Assembly (NCBI GenBank): GCA_959603585.1
Contig: CAUGYD010000014.1
Span: 1 to 34,820 of the forward strand
Length of the DNA stretch: 34,820 bases
Direction of reading: 5' to 3'
Source: Scatosoma sp900555925
GTDB lineage: Bacteria; Bacillota; Clostridia; Christensenellales; Borkfalkiaceae
Shown: one piece after another, positions 8,038 to 16,328 of the stretch
How positions within the stretch are numbered: position 1 is the first letter of the stretch
How the letters are laid out: each line of letters begins with the position of its first letter
Program-made: the position numbers and the translations under genes
The notes under the pieces: model-generated
What the model was told of the DNA's origin: nothing
The model's input: only the letters and a program-made list of their open reading frames with translations
Database searches by the model: none

Positions 8038-9014
8038 TTATTTCCAAAAGTATTGGAAGCTACCTGTATAGACGCGGAATCGTAATTTTCATAATGATGA
8101 TCGATCGTGCTCTTGATAAACGAACGCTTATAGTCCGAAGGCGGAAGTCCTACCACCTTTTTGAATTCATAATTTAATTGATTTTTATTGGAGAATCCCA
8201 CTTGCAGAGCGATTTGCTGAATGGGCAGGTTAGTATTGCGCAAAAGATTAGTCGCTCGTTGTACCCGTAGAGTATTGATGCTTTCGAGGATTGTTTGTCC
8301 CGTGTACTTTTTATATTGCCGTTGCAGATATGCTTTATTGATTCCGACAAAATCTGCGATTTGGTCCATCGTGATTTTTTGTCGAAAATTTTCTTGAATA
8401 AAATTGTTTGTCTTACGGATATAAGAGAGGGAACCGCCCGTCGTTTCAAGGCATTTGGAAATTTCTGTAAAGAGATTCAATTCTGCTATCGTAACGGCAC
8501 AGGCTTGTTCGAGAGAAGAAATGCCGTCGGTCAACATTAAGACCAATTCCTTGAAAGTACTGTCTACCTGGTGCGTATCGTTGACCACTGCGTATCCGTC
8601 GTTGCTCAATGAAATCCTTCGAAAATTGGTTTCGGTAAACAGAGCAGCAAAATCGACTTTCAAAACAGAATTAACGTTATAGGGATTGTATTCGTCAAAT
8701 TCCCGTGGATTAAATTCTATATTATAAATAACGGCGGAGGTATGAGGAGAAATGATGATTCGATGAAAGGTAAAACCATCGAGAATAATGATTTGTCCGG
8801 GGCGAATTGAAAAGGTTTTCAACTTAGGGGATTCGTTTTCTTTGAAAATCTCTAAGGTAAAACTGCCCGAATGTGAATACATGATTTCAAAATATTGGTG
8901 TTGATGCATGCCCATGCCCTCAAACATATCATCAAAGGTCTTCATGTAATAAGATACGGGCTCCAAAGTATAATTTTGTAAATCTTTGAGTTTTAAGGCT
9001 TTTGAAACATCCAT
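8031..9014 (-). CDS. AraC-family regulator, probable controller of the large carbohydrate operon
   Basis: This 327-residue protein has a cupin-like N-terminal half (MGMHQHQYFEIMYSHSGSFT, then IRPGQIIILDGFTFHRI) and an AraC DNA-binding domain at about 205-300. The two helix-turn-helix units are KITMDQIADFVGINKAYLQR, then PIQQIALQVGFSNKNQLNYE followed by FKKVVGLPPSDYKR. About 30 residues follow the domain, which is longer than usual. The start at 9014 has GGGGA upstream on its strand. It is transcribed divergently from the eleven-gene locus starting at 9366. By the usual logic of such loci it senses a breakdown product of the target glycan and activates that promoter. The ligand is unknown. Confidence 0.93.
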   Translation of the reverse strand: MDVSKALKLKDLQNYTLEPVSYYMKTFDDMFEGMGMHQHQYFEIMYSHSGSFTLEIFKENESPKLKTFSIRPGQIIILDGFTFHRIIISPHTSAVIYNIEFNPREFDEYNPYNVNSVLKVDFAALFTETNFRRISLSNDGYAVVNDTHQVDSTFKELVLMLTDGISSLEQACAVTIAELNLFTEISKCLETTGGSLSYIRKTNNFIQENFRQKITMDQIADFVGINKAYLQRQYKKYTGQTILESINTLRVQRATNLLRNTNLPIQQIALQVGFSNKNQLNYEFKKVVGLPPSDYKRSFIKSTIDHHYENYDSASIQVASNTFGNKK

Positions 9015-9045
9015 TTTTATTCCCCGCTTTTTATATTCTTAATCT

Positions 9046-9074
9046 ATTATCACATACAATTTCAAAAAAGTCAA
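9046..9074 (-). promoter_or_regulatory. Promoter of the second AraC gene
   Basis: On the minus strand, TTGACT (plus 9069-9074) and an extended -10, TGTGATAAT with GATAAT at plus 9046-9051, are 17 bases apart. The left arm of an inverted repeat (9063-9073) covers this -35 box, which would allow autoregulation. Confidence 0.7.
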
Positions 9075-9118
9075 GTGAAAAAAATCAAACTAAAAGATCG
9101 AAATAGTGACTTTTTTTG
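9063..9118. promoter_or_regulatory. Candidate AraC operator pair
   Basis: CAAAAAAGTCA (9063-9073) is repeated in inverted orientation as TGACTTTTTTTG (9107-9118). The arms are about 44 bases apart centre to centre, near four helical turns. One arm covers the AraC -35 box; the other ends 11 bases before the -35 box of the operon promoter, where AraC-type activators usually bind. The assignment rests on position and symmetry only. Confidence 0.4.
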
Positions 9119-9129
9119 GGATTTCCCTA

Positions 9130-9158
9130 TTGACAGATAGCGGATATGGGATTATAAT
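9130..9158 (+). promoter_or_regulatory. Consensus promoter of the carbohydrate locus
   Basis: Perfect TTGACA (9130-9135) and TATAAT (9153-9158) are separated by 17 bases. It is the only strong promoter I see in front of the eleven co-directional genes. It implies a leader of about 200 bases before the first start codon at 9366. Confidence 0.85.
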
Positions 9159-9244
9159 GAAATTACAAATAACGAATAAAAAGAAAAAATAAACGACGAA
9201 ATTTTACATTTTTTAACATTTTTGAGTATGGATTGACGAAAGAA

Positions 9245-9288
9245 AAACAGGGCCGGCCCTGTTTACGTAATACAGCGTATTACGTAAA
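9245..9288 (+). repeat. Tandem palindromes in the operon leader
   Basis: A perfect 20-base palindrome (AAACAGGGCC followed by its complement, 9245-9264) overlaps by three T bases with a perfect hairpin: 12-base arms TTTACGTAATAC (9262-9273) and GTATTACGTAAA (9277-9288) with a 3-base loop. The two cannot both form fully. The run of T after the first palindrome is only three, so it is not a standard terminator. The same design recurs at 32676-32723 with different sequence. Confidence 0.75.
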
Positions 9289-9309
9289 AAAATATTTACT
9301 CGGAAAATA

Positions 9310-9335
9310 GCCCTCAAAAACTCCGTTTTGAGGGC
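9310..9335 (+). repeat. Hairpin just upstream of the first ribosome binding site
   Basis: Arms GCCCTCAAAA (9310-9319) and TTTTGAGGGC (9326-9335) enclose the loop ACTCCG. The loop contains CTCC (9321-9324), complementary to the GGAG of the ribosome binding site AAGGAGG at 9351-9357, so a loop-to-leader contact that masks the site is conceivable. Confidence 0.6.
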
Positions 9336-9365
9336 AAAGAATAAAAATTTAAGGAGGAATGTGAT

Positions 9366-11387
9366 ATGTTCACAATATTTTCAACGAAGCGAAAGAGTCT
9401 GTTGGCCGTGACCTGCGCTTTGGCGCTTGCATTGGGAGCTGTGGGAGGAGGCTTAGCCGTGTCGGCAAATGCAGAAGGCGAAACCGCCGAAGTCACTCCG
9501 ATTATCCCTCTCGCAAAATACGAGTTTTTAGACGCGGAAAATCCCGGAAAAGATTCTATGGGAAATTACGACCTTTCCCTGCGAGTGGCTGACGGGAAAG
9601 AGACCGGAAAGGTAACAGTCAAGGATGGGGTGGCTTCGTTTGACGGGTCGGCCGGCTTGATTGCCACAAACGATATTTCCGAAGATGTAACTTCCTTTAC
9701 GCTTTATTTTGAATTACAGCAAACCGCTCTTCCGGGCAATTGGGCTTCTCCCATAGGATTCGGCTGGAATGATTGGAATCCTACAAAATGGGCGACGTTC
9801 CAATTTTCAGGAAACAGCGACCTTTTAAGATTCTCCTCTGCAAGCGCTTTAATTAACGATGGCTCTGGAAATGTCAGTAACGTAGACGGACATGGCAACG
9901 CTTTTTGGGGACATGAAATCGGGAATGTCGGAAGTGAATATCACAAGGTGGCGCTTACGGTAGATTTGGACGGAAAAATTATTGTCTACCTTGACGGAAA
10001 CGCAAGTGCCAATTATGCTTTCGAGACTCCCGAAGGCTTTAATCTCAAAGACTCGAATATGCGTTTTGCTATGGGCGGCGAAAGCTGTTGGGGTAATCTT
10101 TATAATGCTTTTACAGGAAATCTTAAAAACGTATGCTTTTATGATTTTGCATTGAATGCAGAACAAATAAAAACACTTGGGGCAGACTATTCGCTCGATA
10201 CCGGAGATTTAGGAACCACTGCCTATCTGGAAAGTGTGGATTCCTCTACCCTGACCTTTGAAAACGATAAAGTAACAGTTGAAACCCTCTATGAGGAAAT
10301 GAGCCAGGAGCAAATGCTTGCCTGTATGGGGAATGCGACGGTCAAGGGAACTTTATCCGATAAATCGGAGAAAAAACTTCCCGTCATCTGGACGAGCGTG
10401 AAGGAAACCGATGACGGTTGGAAAGCTCATGGACATGTTCAAAATGCAGGTCTCGGACTTCCCTCCCTTGTAGAAAGAACGGAAATCGTCCAGAACGTCG
10501 AGGTCAAAACTGCTCAATCTGTTACAGTCGCTTCCGATATTAAAAACGGTACCGTTACTCTCTCTCCCGATTACGGCGTTACTGGGGATATCATTACCAT
10601 TACGCCCATTCCCGCGGAACACTATGAAATTGATACGGTGACCGTCGATGGGGAGGCAATAGAACCGACGGACGGAAAATATACCTTTACGATTGGAAAT
10701 AAAGACGTTACGGTGAGCGCAACGTTCAAACAGAAGGTATATAAGGTCTGTGTAGGAGAAGGGGTAGAACATGGAACGATTACGTTCAGTGCTAACGAAG
10801 GAGTAATTGATACCGAAATAGAAGTGACTGCTACGCCCGACGAGCATTATGTCCTTTCAAAACTTTTTGTAAACGATAAAGAACTTACTCGTTCGGAAGG
10901 AAAATATACCTTTAAGATAACGGGAGATATGACGGTGACCGCAGAATTCAATGAGGCTGTTTATTCGATAGACTGCTTCGTGAATGGAGGAAACGGTACC
11001 GCAGAGGCGGATAAAGCATCCGCAAAGGCGGGGGAGACCGTCACGATTGACGTTACTCCGGCGGAAGGATATACAGTCGATGCCGTTATGGTAAACGGCA
11101 CAGCACTCGAAGCAAAGGACGGTGTTTACAGCTTTGTTGTGGACGACGATTCGGAAATAGAGGTCACTTTCAAATCAACAGCGCCTTCTCCTGACTCGTC
11201 CTCGTCCGGTTCCGCTCAGGATTCCACGGAGCCCGATTCTTCCAGCACCAGTGTTTCAAAGCCGGATTCTTCCTCCGGCGCGGACAATGGCGGGACCGGT
11301 TGCGGGAGTATGATCGGGATTTCTGCCGGAATCGCGTTCCTGTCCATCGGGGCTGCGATACTTATCAAAAAGAGAAAACACGATTAA
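9366..11387 (+). CDS. Surface LamG-domain protein with three beta-repeats and a Cys-containing C-terminal anchor
   Basis: 673 residues. A signal peptide covers about 1-36 (cleavage after VSANA). Residues of about 47-275 are a LamG/concanavalin-like sandwich (IPLAKYEFLDAENPGKDSMG, then KVALTVDLDGKIIVYLDG and CFYDFALNAEQIKTL). An Ig-like stretch follows (about 280-370). Three repeats of about 73 residues then lie near 384-456, 457-530 and 531-603, of the divergent InlB-B/Flg_new type (YKVCVGEGVEHGTITFSANE is the start of the second). A Ser/Asp/Pro-rich spacer leads to GTGCGS (643-648), a membrane helix and a KKRK tail. It has no catalytic motif, so I read it as a glycan-binding protein held at the membrane or wall. 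Its strong ribosome binding site AAGGAGG lies 8 bases before ATG 9366. Confidence 0.9.
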   Translation: MFTIFSTKRKSLLAVTCALALALGAVGGGLAVSANAEGETAEVTPIIPLAKYEFLDAENPGKDSMGNYDLSLRVADGKETGKVTVKDGVASFDGSAGLIATNDISEDVTSFTLYFELQQTALPGNWASPIGFGWNDWNPTKWATFQFSGNSDLLRFSSASALINDGSGNVSNVDGHGNAFWGHEIGNVGSEYHKVALTVDLDGKIIVYLDGNASANYAFETPEGFNLKDSNMRFAMGGESCWGNLYNAFTGNLKNVCFYDFALNAEQIKTLGADYSLDTGDLGTTAYLESVDSSTLTFENDKVTVETLYEEMSQEQMLACMGNATVKGTLSDKSEKKLPVIWTSVKETDDGWKAHGHVQNAGLGLPSLVERTEIVQNVEVKTAQSVTVASDIKNGTVTLSPDYGVTGDIITITPIPAEHYEIDTVTVDGEAIEPTDGKYTFTIGNKDVTVSATFKQKVYKVCVGEGVEHGTITFSANEGVIDTEIEVTATPDEHYVLSKLFVNDKELTRSEGKYTFKITGDMTVTAEFNEAVYSIDCFVNGGNGTAEADKASAKAGETVTIDVTPAEGYTVDAVMVNGTALEAKDGVYSFVVDDDSEIEVTFKSTAPSPDSSSSGSAQDSTEPDSSSTSVSKPDSSSGADNGGTGCGSMIGISAGIAFLSIGAAILIKKRKHD

Positions 11388-11455
11388 AGAGCAAAATAGA
11401 CGCATAAGAGGGTCGGAAAGCTGGAAGCAAGAAGTCCAATAAAAATGGGACATGA

Positions 11456-11578
11456 ACAAAACTGACTCAAAAACAGCAAGAAATATGGCGGCAGGCCGAT
11501 GAGAAAAAGGCTGATTTTCCGTCCGTGAAAGATTTCGCCGAGTGGATTCCGGCAGCATGGACGAAACAATTTGTATAA
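11456..11578 (+). pseudogene. Possible gene remnant in the gap before the solute-binding protein
   Basis: The 243-base gap contains a stretch of 40 codons ending at TAA 11576-11578 that reads protein-like (IWRQADEKKADFPSVKDFAE, then WIPAAWTKQFV) but has no ATG. A neighbouring frame just before it, ending at 11463, also reads protein-like (GKLEARSPIKMGHEQN), as if one frameshift separates them. I recognise no family. It could be a decayed gene end or chance; the rest of the gap shows nothing. Confidence 0.25.
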
Positions 11579-11630
11579 GGACCGGATTTTATAAATACGG
11601 TTTGAAAATAAAACAATGGAGGTTTACTAT

Positions 11631-13421
11631 ATGCAGGTATTCAAAAGAATACTGGCTTTGGGATTATGTGGAATTGCGGCGATAGCATTTGCCGCTTGCG
11701 GAAACCACGGAACCAGTGCGGATTGGGGCAACTACGATTCCGTCTCCGACGGTGGCGCATGGAATGATACGGAGGATGAGAACGTAAAGGAAATCACCGT
11801 ATTCAAAAACGATTGGGCTGCGTTCAATAATGCACGCCAGGCAAATTCGCCCGTCTATCAAAGAATTAAAGAAGAACTTGGCTGCGATGTCGTGGCGATG
11901 AACAGCTCCGGAGCGAATTGGCAACAGCAGCTTGTACTCTTACAGGCAGATCAGGATTTGCCGGACATCTTTTTGACGGAAGGCCCCGGGGCGCCCGATT
12001 TTTTCAGCAAGCTCATCGATAACGGCGACATTATCGCTATTTCCGATTGGGTGACGGAGGAGACTTATCCGAATATTTACAGACACATGCAGGAATTTTC
12101 CTATATGCGCTCCAATATCTCTTACGCAAAGGGCAAGTCATGGTTTATTCCTTCTTCTTGGCACAATGAAAAGTCGCTGTATGTACGTCAGGACTGGATA
12201 GATAATCTCAATGCGAAATTAGCGGATATTCTCATCAAGGACGGCGTTATCTCCTCGGAAGGAGAGCTTACGGCGGAATTGCGTACGAAATGGGAATTTA
12301 AGGCGCCCGAAACCCTTTTGGATTTCTATCGTCTCGCTCGTGCCTTTACGATTTATGATCCCGATAATAACGGGCAAGACGATACCTTCGGATATATGTC
12401 GGAATCGAACAAAGATTTCGATGCTTGGATTTATATGGCGTTCGATACGGGTTGGGATCAATTCGTCGAGGACGAAGAAACGGGAAAATATACGCACAGC
12501 GATATTACCGACGGGGCCATGTATGCGACTTCTTTTATCGCGCGCATGATTACAGACGGATATATGTCTCAGGATTCCCTGACGGCGGACAACGGTACCA
12601 AGCAGGACAGATTTACACAAGGGAAAGCGGGTATGATGTATGCGCACAACTGGCTGAATAATTTCGTGTCCGGGATTATGGCTGTGGAAAAATGCTCCTT
12701 GGAGGAAGCTACCGCGAAAATTACTATGTGCGATCCTCCCGCAGGCAAAAACGGTACATGGAACGGCGCCGGAGAGGAAGGATATTGGCAGGGCTTCTGT
12801 ATCAACGCTAAAAACAGCAATTCCCGTATCCGCAAATGTCTCGAATTGTATGATTTTCTCCTCAGCGACGAAGGGTATGAGCTCCTTCAATACGGCGTAG
12901 AGGACGTACACTATGCAGAGTCCACGGACGGAACGAAATCCAACCTTTTGGAGAAGAACGAAGAAGGATTCTATAAGACCATCGTCACAGAGGACCCCGC
13001 TACGCTCCTCTATGCACTCGTAGATTGGACGATGCACTACAAAGTGACTACCTGTACGAATGCGGAAATTATTTGTGCCCGCGAAGAACGTTCGGAAGCG
13101 AACTCGTACTTTTCCGATTATCCGGCTTTGCAGACAGAGGCGGGCATAGAGTACCTTACCGACTGTCACGATTTCTTCTTAGAGACGATTGCCGTGCTCG
13201 AAAAAAATGAGAAAAATCTTTATTGGAACCCGAGCAGCTGGACCTATGACGCAAAGACTTTTGGTTGGGATGATCTCTACATTGTGTCAAAGACCTTTGA
13301 AAATAAGTGGAAGTCTTTTGTCAGCGATTACCTTGAAGATTATGGCGGAGAGGACGTAATATCCGAATATAACGCCTATATTGACGGCGGATTTGCCGTA
13401 AAGGCGGACGGAAGTAAATAA
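11631..13421 (+). CDS. ABC-transporter solute-binding lipoprotein (LplA-like, sugar type)
   Basis: The start at 11631 is favoured over a GTG/ATG 15 bases earlier because AATGGAGG at 11615-11622 is the ribosome binding site. The 596-residue protein has a lipoprotein signal peptide with lipobox AFAAC (Cys23) and an acidic spacer. The body is the large type of extracellular binding protein: EITVFKNDWAAFNNARQANS, then LPDIFLTEGP, YVRQDWIDNLNA, LLDFYRLARAFTIYDPDNNG, FTQGKAGMMYAHNWLNNF and GYWQGFCINAKN. Such proteins deliver oligosaccharides to LplB/LplC-type permeases, which lie two genes downstream. It is flanked on both sides by LamG surface proteins, unusual for a binding protein and suggesting a joint capture complex. 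Confidence 0.93.
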   Translation: MQVFKRILALGLCGIAAIAFAACGNHGTSADWGNYDSVSDGGAWNDTEDENVKEITVFKNDWAAFNNARQANSPVYQRIKEELGCDVVAMNSSGANWQQQLVLLQADQDLPDIFLTEGPGAPDFFSKLIDNGDIIAISDWVTEETYPNIYRHMQEFSYMRSNISYAKGKSWFIPSSWHNEKSLYVRQDWIDNLNAKLADILIKDGVISSEGELTAELRTKWEFKAPETLLDFYRLARAFTIYDPDNNGQDDTFGYMSESNKDFDAWIYMAFDTGWDQFVEDEETGKYTHSDITDGAMYATSFIARMITDGYMSQDSLTADNGTKQDRFTQGKAGMMYAHNWLNNFVSGIMAVEKCSLEEATAKITMCDPPAGKNGTWNGAGEEGYWQGFCINAKNSNSRIRKCLELYDFLLSDEGYELLQYGVEDVHYAESTDGTKSNLLEKNEEGFYKTIVTEDPATLLYALVDWTMHYKVTTCTNAEIICAREERSEANSYFSDYPALQTEAGIEYLTDCHDFFLETIAVLEKNEKNLYWNPSSWTYDAKTFGWDDLYIVSKTFENKWKSFVSDYLEDYGGEDVISEYNAYIDGGFAVKADGSK

Positions 13422-13465
13422 ATACTTCCCGGATATTGAAAATTTGAGATAAGGAGATAAATGAC

Positions 13466-15193
13466 ATGAAAAAAATTTTAAGTCTGGGACTTACACTTGC
13501 ACTATTTGCGGGTGGTATGACGCTGGGAAGCGCGCCGTTCGTTTCCGCAACGGCAGAAACGGAGGACATCATTCAACCCATGGCCCTCTATGAATTTGAG
13601 GACGAGACAAAGCCCGGTCAAGATACTTCCGGAAATGGGTTTGATCTCAAAGTATTGAATACCTCTCAAAATGGAGATGAAGCCATACAAATTAAAGAAG
13701 ATACGGACGGGGAAAAATATGTCTCCCTTGTCAGTGACCGTAATGCCGAGGACAAAGGCGGAAAAACGGGAGCTTGTTTATATGCTCCGCAACTCGGCAA
13801 TTCCGGAATGGATTTTTCCGACCTCATCAGAGAGTCCTATACAGTGTCTATTACTTTCCGCAGGGATAACTCTAAATATCAGGGCGATCATTATATGCTT
13901 GCGGTAGGGCGGTATAACGACGCTTTCCAAATCACTCCTTGGAAAAATGGGGTGGAAATCCAAGTCAACAATATGGATATGGCGCCCGGGGCAAATAATG
14001 ATGAAAAACAACAATGGTTGGAAAAAAATCTCGCTTTTTATACGGTCGATACGTCGAATTGGACTACTGTCACAGTTAGTACAGACGCAGTGAAGAATGC
14101 AGCTACTATCTATATTAACGGTGAAGCGGCAGGAGATCCCATACAACTTTCGGATACATTTTTCTCTTGGCGTTCTGACCCCTACGCTTTTACGTTGGGC
14201 GCACAGTGCCAGATAACGGGAAATGCAGCAACATGTTATGCAACCGCGGACATTAAAGAGTGCAGAGTTTATGACAGTGCGCTTTCCGAAACAAATGTTA
14301 AACGTTTGGTCGAAGGAGAAGAGGCTATCGCTGAGGAGAGCGGAACGTATATTACCTCGGTTACGTCCGTAGATACAGCTGCGCTCGACCTGTTGGCCAC
14401 AGATGTCAATACCGTGGACGTCATCATGAACGAAACTTTGCCCAAGACGACAAAGGCCACGCTTTCTAACGGCACAGAAATCAATGTGAATATTCTTTGG
14501 TATATGGTTTCCGAAACGGAAATCAACGGCTTTATCTCCACGCCGTATGCTAAGACGGAGCAACTTATTTTGGAAGCGGAATACGGCTATACCGTCCGTT
14601 TCGATTATGATGAAACTCTCGTTCGCGTTTCGCAAATCAAATTGGACGGAAACGCTTATACGCCCGGTACTCCCATCGATTCGGAATTGCATAATTTGAC
14701 CTTCAAGGTAACAGTGCTCGACAAATACAGCGCCATAGACGCCGTCTCATACCTGGATATGGAATGGCCGCCTGAAAATGAGGCGGGAGATGAATACTAC
14801 ATAGAGCTTGCAGGCGGGGCGGAAGTTATTATCGAGGCCTCGGCAGAAGAATTTACCGTCACTTATTATGACGGAAACTCCAAGCTCGGAACGAGCAAAT
14901 ATACCCATAACGGAGATGAGACGTTGAAATCGTTCGATAAAGAGGGATATACTTTTGACGGCTGGTATACAGATGCTGCGTTAACAAAACCGTTTGCGGC
15001 GCTCGATTATGCGAATCCTGTGGATATTTCCCTGTATGCAAAATATACAAAGACGGACGGAGGAAGTTCTTCTTCCGATTCCGCAGGAGGAGAGACCTCG
15101 GATAATAGTGGCTGTGGAAGCGTCGCGGGTATTTCCGCCGGATTTGTCATTTTGGCTGCCGGAGCGGCTATTGCGTTGAAAAAGAAAAAATGA
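13466..15193 (+). CDS. Surface LamG-domain protein with InlB-type repeat and Cys-containing C-terminal anchor
   Basis: 575 residues. A signal peptide covers about 1-30 (cleavage near VSATA). Residues of about 40-280 form a LamG-like sandwich (MALYEFEDETKPGQDTSGNG, then WTTVTVSTDAVKNAATIYIN and ECRVYDSALSETNVKRL), the same opening phrase as in the first gene of the operon. Ig-like strands follow. Residues of about 463-530 are an InlB B-repeat (FTVTYYDGNSKLGTSKYTHN, then EGYTFDGWYTD). The Gly/Ser spacer ends in NSGCGS (547-552), a membrane helix and a KKKK tail. It probably binds glycans at the cell surface; no enzyme motif is visible. The start at 13466 has AAGGAG 9 bases upstream. Confidence 0.9.
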   Translation: MKKILSLGLTLALFAGGMTLGSAPFVSATAETEDIIQPMALYEFEDETKPGQDTSGNGFDLKVLNTSQNGDEAIQIKEDTDGEKYVSLVSDRNAEDKGGKTGACLYAPQLGNSGMDFSDLIRESYTVSITFRRDNSKYQGDHYMLAVGRYNDAFQITPWKNGVEIQVNNMDMAPGANNDEKQQWLEKNLAFYTVDTSNWTTVTVSTDAVKNAATIYINGEAAGDPIQLSDTFFSWRSDPYAFTLGAQCQITGNAATCYATADIKECRVYDSALSETNVKRLVEGEEAIAEESGTYITSVTSVDTAALDLLATDVNTVDVIMNETLPKTTKATLSNGTEINVNILWYMVSETEINGFISTPYAKTEQLILEAEYGYTVRFDYDETLVRVSQIKLDGNAYTPGTPIDSELHNLTFKVTVLDKYSAIDAVSYLDMEWPPENEAGDEYYIELAGGAEVIIEASAEEFTVTYYDGNSKLGTSKYTHNGDETLKSFDKEGYTFDGWYTDAALTKPFAALDYANPVDISLYAKYTKTDGGSSSSDSAGGETSDNSGCGSVAGISAGFVILAAGAAIALKKKK

Positions 15194-15235
15194 GAATTTC
15201 AAAAGGTAAAATGTATTGAAGACATTCTATGCCTC

Positions 15236-15276
15236 AAAGGCCGCTTTCTAAAATTAAGGTTATAAAAGCGGCCTTT
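15236..15276 (+). terminator. Intra-operon hairpin, possible partial terminator or processing site
   Basis: Arms AAAGGCCGCTTT (15236-15247) and AAAGCGGCCTTT (15265-15276) enclose a 17-base loop, followed by only three T bases. It lies between the abundant surface and binding-protein genes and the permease genes. A partial terminator or RNA-stabilising element would let the upstream genes be made in excess. Confidence 0.5.
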
Positions 15277-15321
15277 GTTAAAGGCAAAAGAATAAATCGG
15301 GAAGAAAAAAAGGAGGAAAAC

Positions 15322-16317
15322 ATGGCAGAACAAGAAAAAGCCGGATCTTTGCCGGTAGAGGACTCGATAAAAGAAACACCTCACAAAACTCCGGCCGGGG
15401 AGAAGCGAAAAAAAATATGGGAGCGCATGAAGCGAGGCAAGCAAATCTATATTATGCTGTTGCCCGTTATGTTATTTTATATTTTATTCAGCTACGTACC
15501 CATGTACGGAATTATTCTTGCATGGAAACGTTATCTTCCCGATATGGGAATTTTAGGAAGCCCCGACGTCGGCTGGAAATATTTTGAGCAATTTTTCACC
15601 CGTCCCGCGATGTTTCGGGCATTGAAAAATACTCTCGTTATTAGTTTTTTAAAACTTTTATTCTGTTTCCCCGCGCCGATTATTTTGGCGATTTTTCTCA
15701 ATGAAGTCCGTGTGGCAAAATACCGTAAGTTATTACAGTGGATGGTATATCTTCCCTATTTCATTTCCTGGGTGGTCATCGGAGGTCTCGTCAAACAGAT
15801 GCTGGCGATAGACGACGGACTTTTCAATAATATCCTGGCGGCGTTCGGAAAGGATCGCGTAGCGTTTTTACAAACCTCCTCCTACTTCTATCCCATTCTC
15901 ATTTTAACGGAACTGTGGAAGGGAATGGGCTGGGGAACTGTCATTTATATTGCAGCGATTTCGGGAATAGATCCATGCCTTTACGAAGCCGCTACGATAG
16001 ACGGCTGTAAACGTTTCGGGCATATGAGATATATCACTTTTCCCAGCCTTTTGCCTATCATTACCGTCATGTTTATTTTACAGCTCGGAAACATCATGAA
16101 TGCAGGCTTCGATTCTGTTTATAATTTATATAACGATACCATTCTCGATGTTTCGGAAATTATCGATACGCTCGTGTATACCGAGGGTATTGGAGGAAAA
16201 CAGGAGTTCTCGACGGCTGTGGGACTTTTCAAAAACGTCATTAACTTTATTCTTCTCATCGGCGGCAACGCTTTGACGAAGAAGATAAACGGATATAGCA
16301 TGTATTCGCTTGATTAA
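15322..16317 (+). CDS. ABC sugar permease, LplB type
   Basis: The start at 15322 follows AAAAGGAGG at 15309-15317; the frame is open further upstream but runs into a hairpin. The 331-residue membrane protein has a charged N-terminal tail of about 40 residues, then about six hydrophobic segments beginning at residue 43 (IYIMLLPVMLFYILFSYVPM). The cytoplasmic EAA loop that contacts the ATPase is at 222-228 (EAATIDG). The final segments include LQLGNIMNAGFDSVYNLYND, typical of LplB/YtcP partners. Together with the next gene it should form the heterodimeric channel for an oligosaccharide delivered by the binding protein at 11631. No ATPase gene follows. Confidence 0.95.
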   Translation: MAEQEKAGSLPVEDSIKETPHKTPAGEKRKKIWERMKRGKQIYIMLLPVMLFYILFSYVPMYGIILAWKRYLPDMGILGSPDVGWKYFEQFFTRPAMFRALKNTLVISFLKLLFCFPAPIILAIFLNEVRVAKYRKLLQWMVYLPYFISWVVIGGLVKQMLAIDDGLFNNILAAFGKDRVAFLQTSSYFYPILILTELWKGMGWGTVIYIAAISGIDPCLYEAATIDGCKRFGHMRYITFPSLLPIITVMFILQLGNIMNAGFDSVYNLYNDTILDVSEIIDTLVYTEGIGGKQEFSTAVGLFKNVINFILLIGGNALTKKINGYSMYSLD

Positions 16318-16328
16318 GGAGGTGGACC

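Noticed and set aside
9245..9264. First leader palindrome read as a standard rho-independent terminator
   Set aside because: It is followed by only three T bases and has no loop bases, so intrinsic termination is unlikely; kept as a structural element instead.
9159..9365. Known riboswitch in the 200-base leader
   Set aside because: I compared its hairpins with the common classes I know (TPP, FMN, glycine, purine, c-di-GMP, glmS, T-box) and saw no matching core.
12219..13169. Minus-strand open frame of 316 codons inside the solute-binding protein gene
   Set aside because: Antisense shadow; the plus-strand product has a clear lipobox and family motifs.
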